A stretch of 64,000 bases of DNA from Hydractinia symbiolongicarpus (Eukaryota > Cnidaria > Hydrozoa > Anthoathecata > Hydractiniidae): assembly GCF_029227915.1 (NCBI RefSeq), contig NC_079876.1:1056001-1120000 (forward strand), written 5' to 3'. Position 1 is the first letter of the stretch, and each line of letters starts with the position of its first letter. The notes under the pieces are model-generated. The model saw only the letters and a program-made list of their open reading frames with translations. It ran no database searches and was not told the origin of the DNA. Position numbers and translations under genes: made by a program. This document shows positions 25,296 through 36,825 of this stretch, piece after piece.

Positions 25296-26374
25296 TTTTT
25301 TGATTTTTTTTTGATTTTCTCTTTATTTAACGTCGATAGATACAATAGTATTTAAATAACTAATTTAAATCGACAACAAAACGTAAAACAAGGCAAACAG
25401 CGATAAAAAATAAAAAAAATAAATAAATAAATAAGTAAAGTTAAAATATGTATGGTATATCCATGCATATTTTACAGGTGCAAACATCACCTTCCCAAAA
25501 TGTTATTGAGCTACGGAAGGCTTCGAGAGAAGGAGCATTCTTTGTAGCGTCAGGCACAGATATCCATAGCTTCCCTGCAATATTTGATAAAGTATTTAAG
25601 CCATAGTACGTTGTCCGACAAGTTGGTCGCCTGATCAAATTAAAGCAACGAAGGTTGTACTTGTTTTCCCTAACAGAAAATATCTCGTTCATATATAGAG
25701 GTGACAATCCATTTAAAAATTTGTAAACCTCTTTCATTAAATTCTGTAAATTGATGATGTGAATATTTTTAACATTACATAAAGATAAAAGTTCATCGTA
25801 ACTGCCATTTATATCGTCCTGTATGGTTCTTAGACAACGTTCATGAATACGATTGATTCGATTATTCGCAACTTTTCCACAAAACATCCATACTAAGGGA
25901 CAGTAAGAAAACTGAGACAAAATAAATGAATTGAAGAGAAAACGCTTCATCTTGGGTGTCAAAAAGGAAGATATCCTTTGAAGCACGTTGAGTTTCCTAC
26001 TAGCCTTATTACAGATGTTTTTGACATGCGAATGAAAGTTTAGTCTCGAGTCAATCGTAACACCAAGAAGCACTACAGACGATTTACACGCAATTTTCAA
26101 ATGGTTAAATATCAAACTTTCATCGTGATGACCTAATACAATATATTGATACTTTTTCAAATTTATTGCTAAGTAATTTTCATAAAACCAATTATTAACT
26201 ATGACCAAATTAGTAAGCAGTGTTTGTTTTACATCTTCTAATGAATTTTCACAAGCATATAAGGTGTTATCATCTGCAAAGTTACAAAGGGATGATTGAA
26301 TAATGAACCAGAATAAATCGTTTATAGAATAATTGAAGAAAGGAGGTCCTAAGATTGATCCTTGTGGAACTCCG
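25296..26374 (-). mobile_element. 5'-truncated LINE fragment, copy 4
   Basis: 1079 bp with the common boundaries, but the left flank reads GGACTCGGCGCG instead of GGACTCGGCCCG. The 3' UTR has AATAAAAAAAATAAAT where copies 1-3 have AATAAGAAAAATAAAT. Both changes are shared only with copy 5, so copies 4 and 5 form one sublineage. Confidence 0.93.
25441..26373 (-). pseudogene. Reverse transcriptase C-terminal fragment, LINE copy 4
   Basis: 310 open codons from the truncated junction to a TAA stop. The last 255 residues are identical to those of copy 5 and carry none of the private changes of copies 1, 2 or 3, so this is close to the ancestral fragment. No start codon; motif A, endonuclease and ORF1 are missing. 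Confidence 0.92.
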
Positions 26375-27590
26375 TATAGTCAAAAGTATACAAAGAAAGT
26401 ACCCAGGGAGTAAACTCATTTCCCGAACGATTTTTTAAATTAATTTTCACCACTAAAACGCATGAGACTTGTAGTTTTCAGAAATGTTTTCATTTTTGAT
26501 GAGACGCTTAATGAAAGTTGCTTAATCGCCGGCCAACGAAAACCCGCGATTTCCCGTAAATCCCGGGCTTGGCCCGTATAGTCGAATGTATACAAAGAAA
26601 GTACCCTGTGAGTAAACTCATTTCCCGAACGAATTTTTAAATTATTTTTTCACCACTAAAACGCATGAGACTTGTAGTTTTCAGAAATGTTTTCATTTTT
26701 GATGAGACGCTTAATAAAAGTGGTTTAATCGCCGGGAAACGAAAACCCGCGATTTCCCGTAAATCCCGGGCTTAGCCCGTATAGTCGAATGTTTACAAAG
26801 AAAGTACCCAGGAAGTAAACTCATTTCCCGAACGATTTTTTAAATTTTTTTTTCACCACTAAAACGCATGAGACTTGTAGTTTTCAAAAATGTTTTCATT
26901 TTTGATGAGACGCTTAATGAAAGAGGTTTAATCGCCGGCAAACAAAAACCCGCGATTTCCCGTAAATCTCGGGCTTGGCCCGTATTGTCGAATGTATACA
27001 AAGAAAGTACTCTGTGAGTAAACTCATTTCCAGAACGATTTTTTAATTTATTTTTTCAACACTAAAACGCATGAGACTTGTAGTTTTCAAAAATGTTTTC
27101 ATTTTTGATGAGACGCTTAATGAAAGAGGTTTAATCGCCGGCAAACGAAAACCCGCGATTTCCCGTAAATCTCGGGCTTGGCCCGTATTGTCGAATGTAT
27201 ACAAAGAAAGTACTCTGTGAGTAAACTCATTTCCAGAACGATTTTTTAATTTATTTTTTCAACACTAAAACGAATGAGACTTGTAGTTTTCAAAAATGTT
27301 TTCATTTTTGATGAGACGCTGAATAAAAGAAGTTTAATCGCCGGCAAACGAAAACCTGCGATTTCCCGTAAATCCCGAGTCGGCCCGTATAGTCAAAAGT
27401 ATACAAAGAAAGTACCCAGGGTGTAAACTCATTTCCCGAACGATTTTTTAAATTATTATTTCACCACTAAAGCCCATGAGACTTGTAGTTTTCAAAAATG
27501 TTTTCATTTTTGCTGAGACGCTGAATAAAAGACGTTTAATCGCCGGCAAACGAAAACGTGCGACTTCCCGTAAATCCCGGACTCGGCGCG

Positions 27591-28669
27591 TTTTTTGATT
27601 TTTTTTTGATTTTCTCTTTATTTAACGTCGATAGATACAATAGTATTTAAATAACTAATTTAAATCGACAACAAAACGTAAAACAAGGCAAACAGCGATA
27701 AAAAATAAAAAAAATAAATAAATAAATAAGTAAAGTTAAAATATGTATGGTATATCCATGCATATTTTACAGGTGCAAACATCACCTTCCCAAAATGTTA
27801 TTGAGCTACGGAAGGCTTCGAGAGAAGGAGCATTCTTTGTAGCGTCAGGCACAGATATCCATAGCTTCCCTGCAATATTTGATAAAGTATTTAAGCCATA
27901 GTACGTTGTCCGACAAGTTGGTCGCCTGATCAAATTAAAGCAACGAAGGTTGTACTTGTTTTCCCTAACAGAAAATATCTCGTTCATATATAGAGGTGAC
28001 AATCCATTTAAAAATTTGTAAACCTCTTTCATTAAATTCTGTAAATTGATGATGTGAATATTTTTAACATTACATAAAGATAAAAGTTCATCGTAACTGC
28101 CATTTATATCGTCCTGTATGGTTCTTAGACAACGTTCATGAATACGATTGATTCGATTATTCGCAACTTTTCCACAAAACATCCATACTAAGGGACAGTA
28201 AGAAAACTGAGACAAAATAAATGAATTGAAGAGAAAACGCTTCATCTTGGGTGTCAAAAAGGAAGATATCCTTTGAAGCACGTTGAGTTTCCTACTAGCC
28301 TTATTACAGATGTTTTTGACATGCGAATGAAAGTTTAGTCTCGAGTCAATCGTAACACCAAGAAGCACTACAGACGATTTACACGCAATTTTCAAATGGT
28401 TAAATATCAAACTTTCATCGTGATGACCTAATACAATATATTGATACTTTTTCAAATTTATTGCTAAGTAATTTTCATAAAACCAATTATTAACTATGAC
28501 CAAATTAGTAAGCAGTGTTTGTTTTACATCTTCTAATGAATTTTCACAAGCATATAAGGTGTTATCATCTGCAAAGTTACAAAGGGATGATTGAATAATG
28601 AACCAGAATAAATCGTTTATAGAATAATTGAAGAAAGGAGGTCCTAAGATTGATCCTTGTGGAACTCCG
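27591..28669 (-). mobile_element. 5'-truncated LINE fragment, copy 5
   Basis: 1079 bp; shares GGCGCG and the 3' UTR AATAAAAAAAATAAAT with copy 4, 2295 bp upstream. The right flank has GTATAGTCAAGAGTATAC, a private A-to-G change. Only 1216 bp (six monomers) of satellite lies between copies 4 and 5. Confidence 0.93.
27736..28668 (-). pseudogene. Reverse transcriptase C-terminal fragment, LINE copy 5
   Basis: Same 310-codon truncated frame as copy 4, from GVPQGS through FADD to CxCxxC and the TAA stop. The open frame survives because the copies are young, not because of visible coding constraint; the fragment has no start and no catalytic motif A. Confidence 0.92.
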
Positions 28670-29449
28670 TATAGTCAAGAGTATACAAAGAAAGTACCCA
28701 GGGAGTAAACTCATTTCCCGAACGATTTTTTAAATTAATTTTCACCACTAAAACGCATGAGACTTGTAGTTTTCAGAAATGTTTTCATTTTTGATGAGAC
28801 GCTTAAGAAAAGTTGCTTAATCGCCGGCCAACGAAAACCCGCGATTTCCCGTAAATCCCGGGCTTGGCCCATATAGTCGAATGTATACAAAGAAAGTACC
28901 CTGTGAGTAAACTCATTTCCCGAAAGAATTTTTAAATTATTTTTTCACCACTAAAACGCATGAGACTTGTAGTTTTCAGAAATGTTTTCATTTTTGATGA
29001 GACGCTTAATAAAAGTGGTTTAATCGCCGGGAAACGAAAACCCGCGATTTCCCGTAAATCCCGGGCTTAGCCCGTATAGTCGAATGTTTACAAAGAAAGT
29101 ACCCAGGGAGTAAACTCATTTCCCGAACGATTTTTTAAATTTTTTTTTCACCACTAAAACGCATGAGACTTGTAGTTTTCAAAAATGTTTTCATTTTTGA
29201 TGAGACGCTTAATGAAAGAGGTTTAATCGCCGGCAAACGAAAACCCGCGATTTCCCGTAAATCTCGGGCTTGGCCCGTATTGTCGAATGTATACAAAGAA
29301 AGTACTCTGTAAGTAAACTCATTTCCAGAACGATTTTTTAATTTATTTTTTCAACACTAAAACGAATGAGACTTGTAGTTTTCAAAAATGTTTTCATTTT
29401 TGATGAGACGCTGAATAAAAGAAGTTTAATCGCCGGCAAACGAAAACCC

Positions 29450-29915
29450 GCGACTTCCCGTAAATCCCGGACTCAGCCCGTATAGTCAAAAGTATACAAA
29501 GAAAGTACCCATTGAGTAAACTCATTTCCTGAACGATTTTTTAAATTATTTTTTCACCACTAAAACGCATGAGACTTGTAGTTTTCAAAAATGTTTTCAT
29601 TTTTGATGAGACGCTGAATAAAAGAAGTTTAATCGCCGCCAAACGAAAACCTGCGATTTCCCGTAAATCCCGGACTCGGCCCGTATAGTCAAAAGTATAC
29701 AAAGAAAGTACCCATTGAGTAAACTCATTTCCTGAACGATTTTTTAAATTATTTTTTCACCACTAAAACGCATGAGACTTGTAGTTTTCAAAAATGTTTT
29801 CATTTTTGATGAGACGCTGAATAAAAGAAGTTTAATCGCCGCCAAACGAAAACCTGCGATTTCCCGTAAATCCCGGACTCGGCCCGTATAGTCAAAAGTA
29901 TACAAAGAAAGTACC
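29450..29915. repeat. Recent single-monomer duplication
   Basis: Two successive monomers share the private variants GTACCCATTGAGTAAAC (about 29506 and 29709) and AATCGCCGCCAAACG (about 29631 and 29834), 203 bp apart, with no visible difference between them. This is a one-monomer tandem duplication next to a region without clear higher-order structure. Confidence 0.75.
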
Positions 29916-32122
29916 CGGGGTGTAAACTCTTTTCCCGAACGATTTTTTAAATTATTATTTCACCACTAAAGCCCATGACACTTGTAGTTTTCAGAAATGT
30001 TTTCATTTTTGATGAGACGCTTAATGAAAGTTGCTTAATCGCCGGCAAAGGAAAACCCGCGATTTCCCGTAAATCCCGGGCTTGGCCCGTATAGTCGAAT
30101 TAATGCAAAGAAAGTACCCTGTGAGTCAACTCATTTCCCGAACGAATTTTTAAATTATTTTTTCACCACTAAAACGCATGAGACTTGTAGTTTTCAGAAA
30201 TGTTTTCATTTTTGATGAGACGCTTAATAAAAGTGATTTAATCGCCGGGAAACGAAAACCCGCGATTTTCCGAAAATCCCGGGCTTAGCCGGTATAGTCG
30301 AATGTATACAAAGAAAGTACCCAGGGAGTAAACTCATTTCCCGAACGATTTTTTAAATTTTTTTTTCACCACTAAAACGCATGAGACTTGTAGTTTTCAA
30401 AAATGTTTTCATTTTTGATGAGACGCTTAATGAAAGAGGTTTAATCGCCGGCAAACGAAAACCCGCGATTTCCCGTAAATCTCGGGCTTGGCCCGTATAG
30501 TCGAATGTATACAAAGAAAGTACCCTGTGAGTAAACTCATTTCCCGAACGATTTTTTAATTTATTTTTTCAACACTAAAACGCATGAGACTTGTAGTTTT
30601 CAAAAATGTTTTCATTTTTGATGAGACGCTGAATAAAAGAAGTTTAATCCCCGGCAAACGAAAACCTGCGATTTCCCGTAAATCCCGAGTCGGCCCGTAT
30701 AGTCAAAAGTATACAAAGAAAGTACCCAGGGTGTAAACTCATTTCCCGAACGATTTTTTAAATTATTATTTCACCACTAAAGCACATGAGTCTTGTAGTA
30801 TTTAAAGATATTTTCATTTTTGATGAGACGCTGAATAAAAGAAGTTTAATCGCCGGCAAACGAAAACCCGCGACTTCCCGTAAATCCCGGACTCAGCCCG
30901 TATAGTCAAAAGTATAAAAAGAAAGTACCCATTGAGTAAACTCATTTCCTGAACGATTTTTTAAATTATTTTTTCACCACTAAAACGCATGAGACTTGTA
31001 GTTTTCAAAAAAGTTTTCATTTTTGTTGAGACGCTGAATAAAAGAAGTTTAATCGCCGGCAAACGAAAACCTGCGATTTCCCGTAAATCCCGGACTCGGC
31101 CCGTATAGTCAAAAGTATACAAAGAAAGTACCCAGGGAGTAAACTCATTTCCCGAACGAGTTTTTAAATTAATTTTCACCACTAAAACGCATGAGACTTG
31201 TAGTTTTCAGAAATGTTTTCATTTTTGATGAGACGCTTAATGAAAGTTGTTTAATCGCCGTCAAACGACAACCCGCGATTTTCCGTAAATCCCTGGCTTG
31301 GCCCGTATAGTCGAATGTATACAAAGAAAGTACCCTGTGAGTAAACTAATTTCCTGAACAAATTTTTAAATTATTTTTTCACCACTAAAACGCATGAGAC
31401 TTGTAGTTTTTAGAAATGTTTTCATTTTTGATGAGACGCCTAATAAAAGTGGTTTAATCGCCGGCAAACGAAAACCCGCGATTTCCCGTAAATCCCGGGC
31501 TTGGCCCGTATAGTCGAATGTATACAAAGAAAGTACCCTGTGAGTAAACTCATTTCCAAAACGATTTTTTAAATTATCTTTTCACCACTAAAACGCTTGA
31601 GACTTGTAGTTTTCAAAAATCTTTTCATTTTTGATGAGACGCTGAATAAAATAAGTTTAATCGCCGGCAAACGAAAACCTGCGATTTCCCGTAAATCCCG
31701 GACTCGGCCCGTATAGTCAAAAGTATACAAAGAAAGTACCCTGGGTGTAAACTCATTTCCCGAACGATTTTTTAAATTATTATTTCACCACTAAAGCCCA
31801 TGAGACTTGTAGTATTTAAAAATATTTTCATTTTTGATGAGACGCTGAATAAAAGAAGTTTAATCGCCGGTAAACGAAAACCTGCGATTTCCCGTAAATC
31901 CCGGACTCGGCCCGCATAGTCAAAAGTATACAAAGAAAGTACCCAGGGTGTAAACTCATTTCCTGAACGATTTTTTAAATTATTATTTCACCACTAAAGC
32001 CCATAAGACTTGTAGTATTTAAAAATATTTTCATTTTTGATGAGACGCTGAATAAAAGAAGTTTAATCGCCGGCAAACAAAAACCCGCGACTTCCCGTAA
32101 ATCCCGGACTCGGCCCGTATAG

Positions 32123-34222
32123 TCAAAAGTATACAAAGAAAGTACCCAGGGAGTAAACTCCTTTCCCGAAAGATTTTTTAAATTTTTTTTCACCACTAAA
32201 ACGCATGAGACTTGTAGTTTTTAAAAATGTTTTCATTTTTGATGAGACGCTGAATAAAAGAAGTTTAATTGCCGGCAAACGAAAACCCGCGTCTTCCCGT
32301 AAATCCCGGACTCGGCCCGTATAGTCAAAAGTATACAAAGAAAGTACCCAGGGAGTAAACTCATTTCCCAAACGATATTTTAAATTAATTTTCACCACTA
32401 AAACGCATGAGACTTGTAGTTTTCAGAAATGTTTTCATTTTTGATAAGACGCTTAATGGAAGTTGTTTAATCGCCGGCAAACGAAAACCCGCGATTTCCC
32501 GTAAATCCCGGGCTTGGTCCGTATAGTCGAATGTATACAAAGAAAGTACCCAGGGAGTAAACTCATTTCCCGAACGATTTTTTAATTTTTTTTTTCACCA
32601 CTAAAACGCATGAGACTTGTAGTTTTCAAAAATGTTTTCATTTTTTGATGAGACGCTTAATGAAAGAGGTTTAATCGCCGGCAAACGAAAACCCGCGATT
32701 TCCCGTAAATCCCGGGCTTGGCCCGTATAGTCGAATGTATACAAAGAAAGTACCCTGTGAGTAAACTCATTTCCAGAACGATTTTTTAATTTATTTTTTC
32801 AACACTAAAACGCATGAGACTTGTAGTTTTTAAAAATGTTTTCATTTTTGATGAGACGCTGAATAAAAGAAGTTTAATTGCCGGCAAACGAAAACCCGCG
32901 TCTTCCCGTAAATCCCGGACTCGGCCCGTATAGTCAAAAGTATACAAAGAAAGTACCCAGGGAGTAAACTCATTTCCCAAACGATATTTTAAATTAATTT
33001 TCACCACTAAAACGCATGAGACTTGTAGTTTTCAGAAATGTTTTCATTTTTGATGAGACGCTTAATGAAAGTTGTTTAATCGCCTGCAAACGAAAACCCG
33101 CGATTTCCCGTAAATCCCGGGCTTGGCTCGTATAGTCAAAAGTATACAAAGAAAGTACCCAGGGTGTAAACTCATTTCCTGAACGATTTTTTAAATTATT
33201 ATTTTACCACTAAAGCCCATAAGACTTGTAGTATTTAAAAATATTTTCATTTTTGATGAGACGCTGAATAAAAGAAGTTTAATCGCCGGCAAACAAAAAC
33301 CCGCGACTTCCCGTAAATCCCGGACTCGGCCCGTATAGTCAAAAGTATACAAAGAAAGTACCCAGGGAGTAAACTCATTTCCCAAACGATATTTTAAATT
33401 AATTTTCACCACTAAAACGCATGAGACTTGTAGTTTTCAAAAATGTTTTCATTTTTGATGAGACGCTTAATGAAAGAGGTTTAATCGCCGGCAAACGAAA
33501 ACCCGCGATTTCCCGTAAATCCCGGGCTTGGCCCGTATAGGCGAATGTATACAAAGAAAGTACCCTGTGAGTAAACTCATTTCCAGAACGATTTTTTAAT
33601 ATATTTTTTCAACACTAAAACGCATGAGACTTGTAGTTTTTAAAAATGTTTTCATTTTTGATGAGACGCTGAATAAAAGAAGTTTAATTGCCGGCAAACG
33701 AAAACCCGCGTCTTCCCGTAAATCCCGGACTCGGCCCGTATAGTCAAAAGTATACAAAGAAAGTACCCAGGGAGTAAACTCATTTCCCAAACGATATTTT
33801 AAATTAATTTTCACCACTAAAACGCATGAGACTTGTAGTTTTCAGAAATGTTTTCATTTTTGATGAGACGCTTAATGAAAGTTGTTTAATCGCCGGCAAA
33901 CGAAAACCCGCGATTTCCCGTAAATCCCGGGCTTGGCCCGTATAGTTGAATGTATACAAAGGAAGTACCCAGGGAGTAAACTCATTTCGCGAACGATTTT
34001 TTAAATTTTTTTTTCACCACTAAAACGCATGAGACTTGTAGTTTTTAAAAATGTTTTCATTTTTGATGAGACGCTGAATAAAAGAAGTTTAATTGCCGGC
34101 AAACGAAAACCCGCGTCTTCCCGTAAATCCCGGACTCGGCCCGTATAGTCAAAAGTATACAAAGAAAGTACCCAGGGAGTAAACTCATTTCCCAAACGAT
34201 ATTTTAAATTAATTTTCACCAC
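32123..34222. repeat. Two/four-monomer higher-order repeat (405/810 bp)
   Basis: The CCCGCGTCTTCCCG monomer followed by TTTCCCAAACGATATTTTAAATT returns at 32786, 33596 and 34001 (steps of 810 and 405 bp). A partner monomer with CCATAAGACTTG returns at about 31999 and 33220. This part of the array uses a shorter higher-order unit than the 1215-bp units of 4-12 kb and has more scattered substitutions. Confidence 0.75.
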
Positions 34223-34821
34223 TAAAACGCATGAGACTTGTAGTTTTCAGAAATGTTTTCATTTTTGATGAGACGCTTAATGAAAGTTGTTTAATCGCCG
34301 GCAAACGAAAACCCGCGATTTCCCGTAAATCCCGGGCTTGGCCCGTATAGTCGAATGTATACAAAGGAAGTACCCAGGGAGTAAACTCATTTCGCGAACG
34401 ATTTTTTAAATTTTTTTTTCACCACTAAAACGCATGAGACTTGTAGTTTTCAAAAATGTTTTCATTTTTGATGAGACGCTTAATGAAAGAGGTTTAATCG
34501 CCGGCAAACGAAAACCCGCGATTTCCCGTAAATCCCGAGCTTGGCCCGTATAGTCGAATGTATACAAAGAAAGTACCCTGTGAGTAAACTCATTTCCAGA
34601 ACGATTTTTTAATTTATTTTTTCAACACTAAAACGCATGAGACTTGTAGTTTTCAAAAATGTTTTCATTTTTGATGAGACGCTGAATAAAAGAAGTTTAA
34701 TCGCCGGCAAACGAAAACCTGCGATTTCCCGTAAATCCCGAGTCGGCCCGTATAGTCAAAAGTATACAAAGAAAGTACCCAGGGTGTAAACTCATTTCCC
34801 GAACGATTTTTTAAATTATTA

Positions 34822-34849
34822 CTAGCTGATTGCCCGTGGAAGAATCCAC
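34822..34849 (-). other. Helitron 3' terminus: hairpin plus CTAG
   Basis: Read on the minus strand, GTGGA and TCCAC (34845-34849 and 34836-34840) form a perfect 5-bp stem with a 4-nt TTCT loop, followed after 10 nt by the terminal CTAG (34822-34825) and the host T. A short hairpin just upstream of CTRR is the family's transposition-termination signal. The stem is short but perfect. Confidence 0.88.
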
Positions 34850-35163
34850 TGTATCTCTCATTACAAAAATTACAAAAAGAGATTTTTATGTATATTAAAA
34901 CTATTACGAAAACTTACCTTTACTGTATGGTACTTCGTACTTCTTAGTCGCAATATATGTAATATATAGGTACTCTTGGTAAGTTAATGTTAAGAAGCAG
35001 GACAAACAATAATTTCTTTAAATTTTACCGCTCACTTTAATTTTGACTTAAATTTACAGCAGGTTAAACAAAATCTTCCACCCCTATAACAGTTTACAAG
35101 AGTAACATGTTATGCCCTGACTTTTAGTGTCTGACTTATTTCTATACAAAGAAATAATGCAGG

Positions 35164-35222
35164 TAACGAAGCGCGCCACGGGAAGGCAAGTCATGGGGCT
35201 TTGCGCTTCAACCTAGAAAAGA
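35164..35222. repeat. 60-bp dispersed repeat with inverted arms, copy A
   Basis: About 57 bp starting TAACGAAGCGCGCCACGGG recurs in the same orientation at 38727 with roughly eight changes, nearly all transitions. The arms GAAGCGC (35168-35174) and GCGCTTC (35203-35209) can pair. This copy keeps its CpG sites and may be the younger one. Confidence 0.7.
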
Positions 35223-35419
35223 ACAAATATTATCTTCTGCTTGACAGTAAATATTATAAAGAATGAAAGTAACGTTTAGTGAGACAAAGAGAATAATTAC
35301 CTGTAGTGTGAGATATATTTGCGTTTGAAATCTTTACCACATTTATTATCCAAAGTACGTGACAACTGATATTTTTATAGTTTCAGTTTATTCAGTTCTT
35401 AAATTTTGCAATTCATTCA

Positions 35420-35760
35420 ATTATTTATTTATATCTGTATTTATTTTTGTATTTATTTTTGTATTTATTTCTGTATTTATTTCTGTATTTATTTCTATAT
35501 TTATTTCTGTATTTATTTCTATATTTATTTATGTATTTATTTCTATATTTATTTCTGTATTTATTTCTATATTTATTTCTGTATTTATTTCTGTATTTAT
35601 TTCTATATTTATTTATTTATTTGTGTATTTATTTATTTATTTTTGTATTTATTTATTTACTTATTTGTTATTGATTTATTCGTTCGGCCCTCGCTCGCTC
35701 GTTTATTGATCCATTAATTCATTTGTTCATTGATTCATTTATTTATTTATTTAACTATCT
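35420..35760. repeat. (ATTT)n-derived microsatellite
   Basis: Tandem TATTTATTT units with regular CTG, CTA and TTG interruptions form 12- to 16-bp secondary periods (TTTCTGTATTTATTTCTATA and similar), decaying at the right into GATTCATT and ATTAATTC variants. Its translations in three frames give low-complexity F/I/Y/L peptides, not genes. Confidence 0.92.
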
Positions 35761-36307
35761 TTTACGTTGATGTAATATTCTATTAATTTTTTTTTATCTA
35801 TTAAGAGGCTACTTGTTGTTAGAGACAACGCATATCGGCAAAATAATTGAAACTTACATTCAATGAGTTCACCTTTATTGACATCAATTTTGGCAAGGAA
35901 GAATAATTAATACAGCGTGATGTAACCTAAAAATCGATAATCATTTAATCATTTGTACACAGCAGGATAAGTATAGGAGAAAACTATCAATATATTGCCA
36001 AAAACTTTTTTGACAGTGGTAAAAATTCTAGGTTGAAGGGATAAAAAAGACAATACATACAATTGTGTAATATGTTACCTTCTTGCACACAATGGTTGAG
36101 CAGGGTAATTACAATATTATTAAAATGGCAAGTTACTGCACAGGCTCCCTTTTACTTGCAAATGGACTTATAGACTGGAATCCAAAGAGATTGGGATTAT
36201 AATATGCGTCATAAGTGGATATGTTAAGATTTACTAATTATGTGTATTTTTTTTCAAAAATCAAACAATAAAAAAAGAAACATTTTTAAACAACTTCTAT
36301 CTTTTGT

Positions 36308-36417
36308 CAACAGGACACAACTGAAGGCATTAAAAAACGTTTAAAAAGTTCTTTTTAATATCACTTACATATTTTTGGGGTAAACGTAAGCTGGTGTATT
36401 AACGTATTTTAATGCCT
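36308..36417. repeat. Hairpin module 1 (17-bp inverted repeat)
   Basis: TCAACAGGACAC is followed by arm AGGCATTAAAAAACGTT (36325-36341), a spacer of 59 nt, and arm AACGTATTTTAATGCCT (36401-36417), which pairs at 16 of 17 positions. A related module lies exactly 300 bp to the right. Function unknown. Confidence 0.72.
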
Positions 36418-36605
36418 CCATAATCGTAATATCATTATATAATTTTATATATATTAGAAAGAGGGAAATGACGCATAGTAAGTACATTATAACTTTTAAG
36501 AGACTATGAATTCAATAAACAGCAAAAATAATGGTTTGCATGCAATAGAAACAGACTTTTCAATACACATTATTCAATTATTCTCTCAACAATAGGAATT
36601 TTGTG

Positions 36606-36704
36606 TCAACAGGACACCAGTTGAAGGCATTGAAAAATGCTTTGAAACGAATATTTAAGAGCACACTAAATCAAAACTGTATAACTTAGCATTTTTTAGT
36701 GCCT
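36606..36704. repeat. Hairpin module 2 (16-bp inverted repeat)
   Basis: It begins TCAACAGGACACCAGTTGAA, then arm AGGCATTGAAAAATGC (36625-36640) and arm GCATTTTTTAGTGCCT (36689-36704), pairing at 14 of 16. The loop differs from module 1 while the arms are kept. It lies just downstream of the coiled-coil gene's poly(A) signal. Confidence 0.7.
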
Positions 36705-36746
36705 CCAATAGTAAAAGGCAAGAACAAAGACCAATTGGTATGCCAG

Positions 36747-36752
36747 TTTATT
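36747..36752 (-). terminator. Candidate poly(A) signal of the coiled-coil gene
   Basis: AATAAA on the minus strand, 74 nt after the stop codon at 36826-36828. It is the first such hexamer downstream in this direction; hairpin module 2 follows it. Confidence 0.5.
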
Positions 36753-36825
36753 GAAGAGAGTAGTGAATATAAAAAGCAGCACAAGATCAATACAAAACTG
36801 TTCCAGTTACAGCCAAATAGAAAAT

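Larger units (their letters stand above)
1..34821. repeat. Satellite DNA array, left block (about 202-203 bp monomer)
   Basis: Head-to-tail repeat with no single-copy DNA except five LINE fragments. A landmark such as CACCACTAAAACGCATGAG recurs every 202-203 bp (742, 944 and onward). Two monomer classes alternate in groups. One has GTATAGTCGAATGTATAC and usually a CGGGC-TTG/TTA-GCCCG hairpin. The other has GTATAGTCAAAAGTATAC and GGACTCGGCCCG. Each monomer has about twelve CpG sites and a 9-bp inverted repeat. Monomers group into higher-order units of 4-7 monomers and into larger duplications listed separately. The block is cut at 34821/34822 by the Helitron and continues at 46276. Array size and form would fit a centromeric or pericentromeric satellite, but location is inference. 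Confidence 0.97.
34850..36825. other. Helitron 3' non-coding region
   Basis: AT-rich sequence between the 3' hairpin and the end of the coiled-coil gene. It holds an (ATTT)n tract, one copy of a 60-bp dispersed repeat at 35164 and two hairpin modules at 36.3 and 36.6 kb. I see no convincing gene. The open frames at 35359-35717 are translations of the microsatellite. Confidence 0.7.

Noticed and set aside
3013-28669. Five independent LINE insertions into the satellite
   Set aside because: Identical length, truncation and site in all five make independent events implausible; shared diagnostic changes show copying.
1-34821. Regularly spaced repeats resembling a CRISPR array
   Set aside because: The whole 203-bp unit is repeated with no unique spacers, and the context is eukaryotic with LINE and Helitron sequences.
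35359-35717. Three overlapping plus-strand frames of 75-116 codons
   Set aside because: They translate the (ATTT)n tract into F/I/Y/L repeats and exist in all three frames, as expected from a microsatellite.
36390-36420. Possible extra exon on the minus strand (ATGGAGGCATT... ending at GTAAGTG near 36365)
   Set aside because: A GTAAGT donor is present, but it lies beyond the stop and poly(A) signal of the coiled-coil gene, and no phase-matching partner exon was found. The sequence is better explained as an arm of the hairpin module.
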